A DNA stretch of 7,893 bases. Origin: Candidatus Proteinoplasmatales archaeon SG8-5. GTDB lineage: Archaea > Thermoplasmatota > Thermoplasmata > SG8-5. The stretch covers positions 1-7,893 of the forward strand of contig LSSH01000013.1 of the NCBI GenBank assembly GCA_001595885.1, in the 5' to 3' direction. The notes under the pieces are model-generated. The model was not told where the DNA came from. It worked only from the letters and a program-made list of their open reading frames with translations, and searched no databases. Below, one piece after another: positions 6,401 through 7,893 of this stretch; the stretch's first letter is position 1, and every line of letters starts with the position of its first letter. The position numbers and the translations under genes were made by a program.

Positions 6401-7893
6401 TCAATGACAACGGCGAGGTGGTCTGGATGGGCTCTGATGGGGGCTGGGAAATATTCTTCTGGGACGGGGTCACCACAACTCAGATAACCAACAATGCCAA
6501 CAATGACCAAGCACCCCAGATCAATGACAATGGCGATGTGGTCTGGCAGGCTAGTGATGGCTCTGACTATGAGATTTTTTTATGGGACGGGACCACCACG
6601 ACACATATAACCGACGATACATACACTGATGATGAGCCTCAAATCAACAACAAAGGTGAGGTGGTCTGGCCCGGCTATGACGGTAATGACAGGGAGATTT
6701 ATATTTACTATGGTCAAGAAACTATCCAGAACATTATATCTGACAACAATATCTCATGGAACACCAACAGTGGAATTCTCTTCAAGTATTGCACCAACCA
6801 CACAATATCAAACAATACACTCACTTACAATAAATATGGAATCTTCTCCTACTACTGCAACAACCAAACAATAACAAACAATACAATCTCGTATAATGTA
6901 GAATATGGAATCCTCTTCATCTTTAGCTCCATTAATACAATCACGTACAATCAATTCTCCTTCAATTTTTATGGCATCTGTTCCTACAATTCCAACTTAA
7001 ATACGATTAACTACAACAGCGTTACTTCAAATATTATGCATGGTATATATATATTCAGCGGTTGTGTTGGTAATCTGATATATCACAATAGCTTCATTAA
7101 CAACTCAAATCAGGCCGAAGATTTAGGGATAAACTTTTGGAATAATGTTTATCCAGTTGGCGGTAACTACTGGAGCGATTACATCGGTGTGGATGATAAT
7201 AGCACGATTACACAGGATGTACCTCCACCCGATGGTTTCGGTGATACACCGTACTGGAACATTGGTGGAGTTGGTCCACCGGATGATTACCCGTTGATGA
7301 AGCCTAGCGGTCATCTCGACGTATATCCTCCGGAACATTTCAATGAGTTTCCAATGCCCGGAGATATAAGACACAATGAAACACCAATTATTTCCGTTAT
7401 TATCTTCGACACGTCTGGAATAGATGCCAGTTCAGTCCGTTTATATATAAACAACATCTCCGTGTTTTACTCGTTGGAGCAATTGCCTACAGGGTATAAC
7501 GTATCCTATTGGCACGAGAGCGGGTTCAACGATGGGGAAACGGTCACATGCCGGATCGTTGCCGAGGATATCTATGGTAATCAATTAGACTATACCTGGA
7601 ATTTCACAATTGGGGATATGACTGGACCTGATTATTCCAACGAATACCCGCCTGATAATGGCACGATATCGGACCCGACACCGACCATCTCGGTCCATGT
7701 AACAGATACTTCCGGAGTGAATTCGAGCACCATTCGCCTTTACGTCCAGGGCTTCAGCGTGTTCTACACTTTGACTCCGATCACTGACGGGTACAACGTC
7801 TCGTACTATTATGACGCTGGCTTTTCACCCGCCGAGGTCGTGACCTGCCGCATCGTCGCTGAAGACATCTACGGCAACCACCTGGACTTCTCA
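3409..7893 (+). CDS. Giant secreted multidomain surface protein (3' partial, at least 1495 aa)
   Basis: The frame is open from ATG 3409 to the last base. Residues 1-22 form a signal peptide (MRK, then a hydrophobic core), so the protein is exported. The domains I read, in order: first half of a LamG/concanavalin-like fold (45-124; VGEWRFDEG, QFDGLNDHV, TIAAWMKP); DUF2341 (127-212; KQITISNPG, GKMNSDFSDLRFYNSTG, YMYYGDP); three repeats like phage tail-collar domains (219-525); second half of LamG (528-645; PGWNYVVQTYNGS, MDEVSIWDRALNATEVDELF); first part of a NosD-type beta-helix (648-779; HPWIIEGYDINGTGYGYCI); an eight-repeat beta-propeller (780-1102); second part of the beta-helix (1103-1299), ending in the typical GGNYWSDYIG and DDYPLMKP; and two Ig-like repeats (1303-1404, 1405-1495), both with TCRIVAEDIYGN. 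It is rich in Asn, Thr and N-glycosylation sequons. It probably acts outside the cell in adhesion or glycan binding. No catalytic site is evident. The C-terminus and anchor lie beyond the window. Confidence 0.9.
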   Translation, partial: MRKIVAIWLCLLLMFSSTIVGTNVDDDIKFIGDSENVIANDPSLVGEWRFDEGFGQFVNDTSGNGNNGTLMPSYPGDVPGWMSGIKSTALQFDGLNDHVLVPDDASLDITDEITIAAWMKPAGDSSRYQKQITISNPGSLLTDYQINLTVDYVPGKMNSDFSDLRFYNSTGAKLTSWVESQIASTIANVWVEVPSIPAGDSTIYMYYGDPAATHEITWSGTITLPATGFPSGWLGNIDLFGRFPRGNNTYGGIGGSTEHDHTYSGTTDVGVPINIYLVDTVANGDFSPAIHTHTFAGTTDTSNHLPSYREVSYMSNTVIPFDLDNNLIVFFDTASLPAGWSRLAELDDYFPRGGMFYGLTGGSSTHTHTFSGAVDPDFSSQNIDYVPFVLGNASIPGHSHAYSGTAVAASSLPPYLNVIFAQPIGTERLPYDMIAIFDSMPPMGWSYFSPLHHKFPRGNATFGGTGGSETHDHTCSGNTLASPDLLDLQEGFGVFLTHSSHTHAMSCTTDVVSNMPPYFNVIFAKRNSVNVNVSVGLESDNGVTKAGAYNVGANQTTAFGKINDQTISTNITPGWNYVVQTYNGSAQCLYVNGYLKATQPLTGLINTNANDLIIGDLFEGIMDEVSIWDRALNATEVDELFKSYPHFPIRINSNADFDRNHGVVNWATGDGSASHPWIIEGYDINGTGYGYCIYVGNTTEHFIISDCTLQYADGNPAYYYWNSGLVLHKVLNGTIEGNNIYSNEENGIYIGVGCKNNTISDNNITSNGENGIYLAPSGVWKLTDNSNNDYESQINNAGEVVWYCSDGIDNEIFLWDGTSTLQITNNAYNDIDPQINDAGEVVWEGYDGTDWEIFLWDGVTTAQITDNSYDDEHPQINDPGEVVWMGYDINYEIFFWDGTTTTQVTNTFWNDFDPQINDKGEVTWYYYDGSDYEIFFWDGITTTQITNNANSDWFPQINNNGEVAWHGSDGTDNEIFFWDGITTTQVTSNSNTDQYPQINDNGEVVWMGSDGGWEIFFWDGVTTTQITNNANNDQAPQINDNGDVVWQASDGSDYEIFLWDGTTTTHITDDTYTDDEPQINNKGEVVWPGYDGNDREIYIYYGQETIQNIISDNNISWNTNSGILFKYCTNHTISNNTLTYNKYGIFSYYCNNQTITNNTISYNVEYGILFIFSSINTITYNQFSFNFYGICSYNSNLNTINYNSVTSNIMHGIYIFSGCVGNLIYHNSFINNSNQAEDLGINFWNNVYPVGGNYWSDYIGVDDNSTITQDVPPPDGFGDTPYWNIGGVGPPDDYPLMKPSGHLDVYPPEHFNEFPMPGDIRHNETPIISVIIFDTSGIDASSVRLYINNISVFYSLEQLPTGYNVSYWHESGFNDGETVTCRIVAEDIYGNQLDYTWNFTIGDMTGPDYSNEYPPDNGTISDPTPTISVHVTDTSGVNSSTIRLYVQGFSVFYTLTPITDGYNVSYYYDAGFSPAEVVTCRIVAEDIYGNHLDFS
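4063..4983 (+). repeat. Three tail-collar-like protein repeats with His-x-His pairs
   Basis: Three repeats of about 106 residues lie within the giant protein. Each has a Pro-x-Gly-Trp-like start (SGW, AGW, MGW), then FPRG (from residues 243, 350 and 455), then a Gly-rich GG-S segment running into a first His-x-His (259/261, 366/368, 471/473). A second His-x-His follows about 30-32 residues later (291/293, 398/400, 501/503), and each repeat ends with a Pro-(Ser/Pro)-Tyr segment, in repeats 2 and 3 followed by NVIFA. The order GRFPRG, GGTGGSETH, HTH, LPPY resembles phage tail collar and tail-fibre tip proteins, where His-x-His motifs bind metal ions. The repeat structure is seen directly; the fold is inferred. 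Confidence 0.75.
5746..6714 (+). repeat. Eight-repeat beta-propeller within the beta-helix
   Basis: Eight repeats of 40-41 residues (120 or 123 bases) begin at 5785, 5908, 6031, 6151, 6274, 6397, 6517 and 6640. Each reads roughly PQINDNGEVVW, then DGSDYEIFLWDG, then TTTQITNN. The array opens with the end part of a repeat (WKLTDNSNNDYES) and finishes without that part, the usual way a propeller closes its ring by pairing first and last strands. It resembles TolB/WD40-like or PD40 propellers used for binding. It begins and ends inside beta-helix sequence. Confidence 0.8.

Noticed and set aside
5971..6510. Minus-strand repetitive open frame of 179 codons
   Set aside because: Its repeats are simply the propeller repeats read backwards. 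The plus-strand frame is continuous over 1495 codons.
5785..6714. CRISPR-like array, because of regular spacing near 120 bases
   Set aside because: The units are in-frame protein repeats with no short identical repeats separated by unique spacers.

Overview
The window looks archaeal, most likely a mesophilic Thermoplasmatota-type euryarchaeon, although this is an inference from gene content. Supporting signs are AT-rich TATA-like boxes at archaeal spacing, one gene that appears leaderless, a zinc-ribbon nucleotidyltransferase of an archaeal style, and secreted proteins built from LamG, DUF2341, NosD-type beta-helix and Ig-like modules. No tRNA, rRNA, CRISPR array or transposase was seen.

Layout, all on the + strand: (1) 1-233, the GC-rich C-terminal tail of a surface protein that begins outside the window. 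(2) 345-1188, a two-gene unit: a zinc-ribbon nucleotidyltransferase-fold protein overlapped by a 63-residue very basic protein. (3) 1189-1521, an intergenic region that starts with a second copy of the element lying before the nucleotidyltransferase gene, continues with about 220 unexplained bases, and ends with the helicase promoter. (4) 1522-3045, an RhlE-type DEAD-box RNA helicase with a long basic low-complexity tail. (5) 3046-3408, an intergenic region holding a truncated, frameshifted copy of the same surface-protein tail seen at 1-233. (6) 3409-7893, the 5' part of a giant secreted protein of at least 1495 residues. It is open to the end of the window, which is why an ORF finder that requires a stop codon would miss it, and it fills more than half the window.

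The giant protein is the most unusual object here. It has a signal peptide, then a LamG domain that appears split by an insert made of DUF2341 and three tandem repeats resembling phage tail-collar domains. Next comes a NosD-type beta-helix that appears split by an eight-repeat beta-propeller, and then at least two Ig-like domains. Each collar-like repeat carries two His-x-His motifs. Three such repeats in one chain could form a single-chain mimic of a trimeric tail-fibre tip; this is a hypothesis.

The helicase and nucleotidyltransferase have no visible functional link to the surface proteins. The two related tails flanking them (1-233 and 3204-3351) suggest that this locus has been rearranged around members of one surface-protein family. 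Base composition fits a mosaic: positions 1-3350 are GC-rich, most of the giant gene is clearly more AT-rich, and its last roughly 200 bases return to GC-rich codon use.
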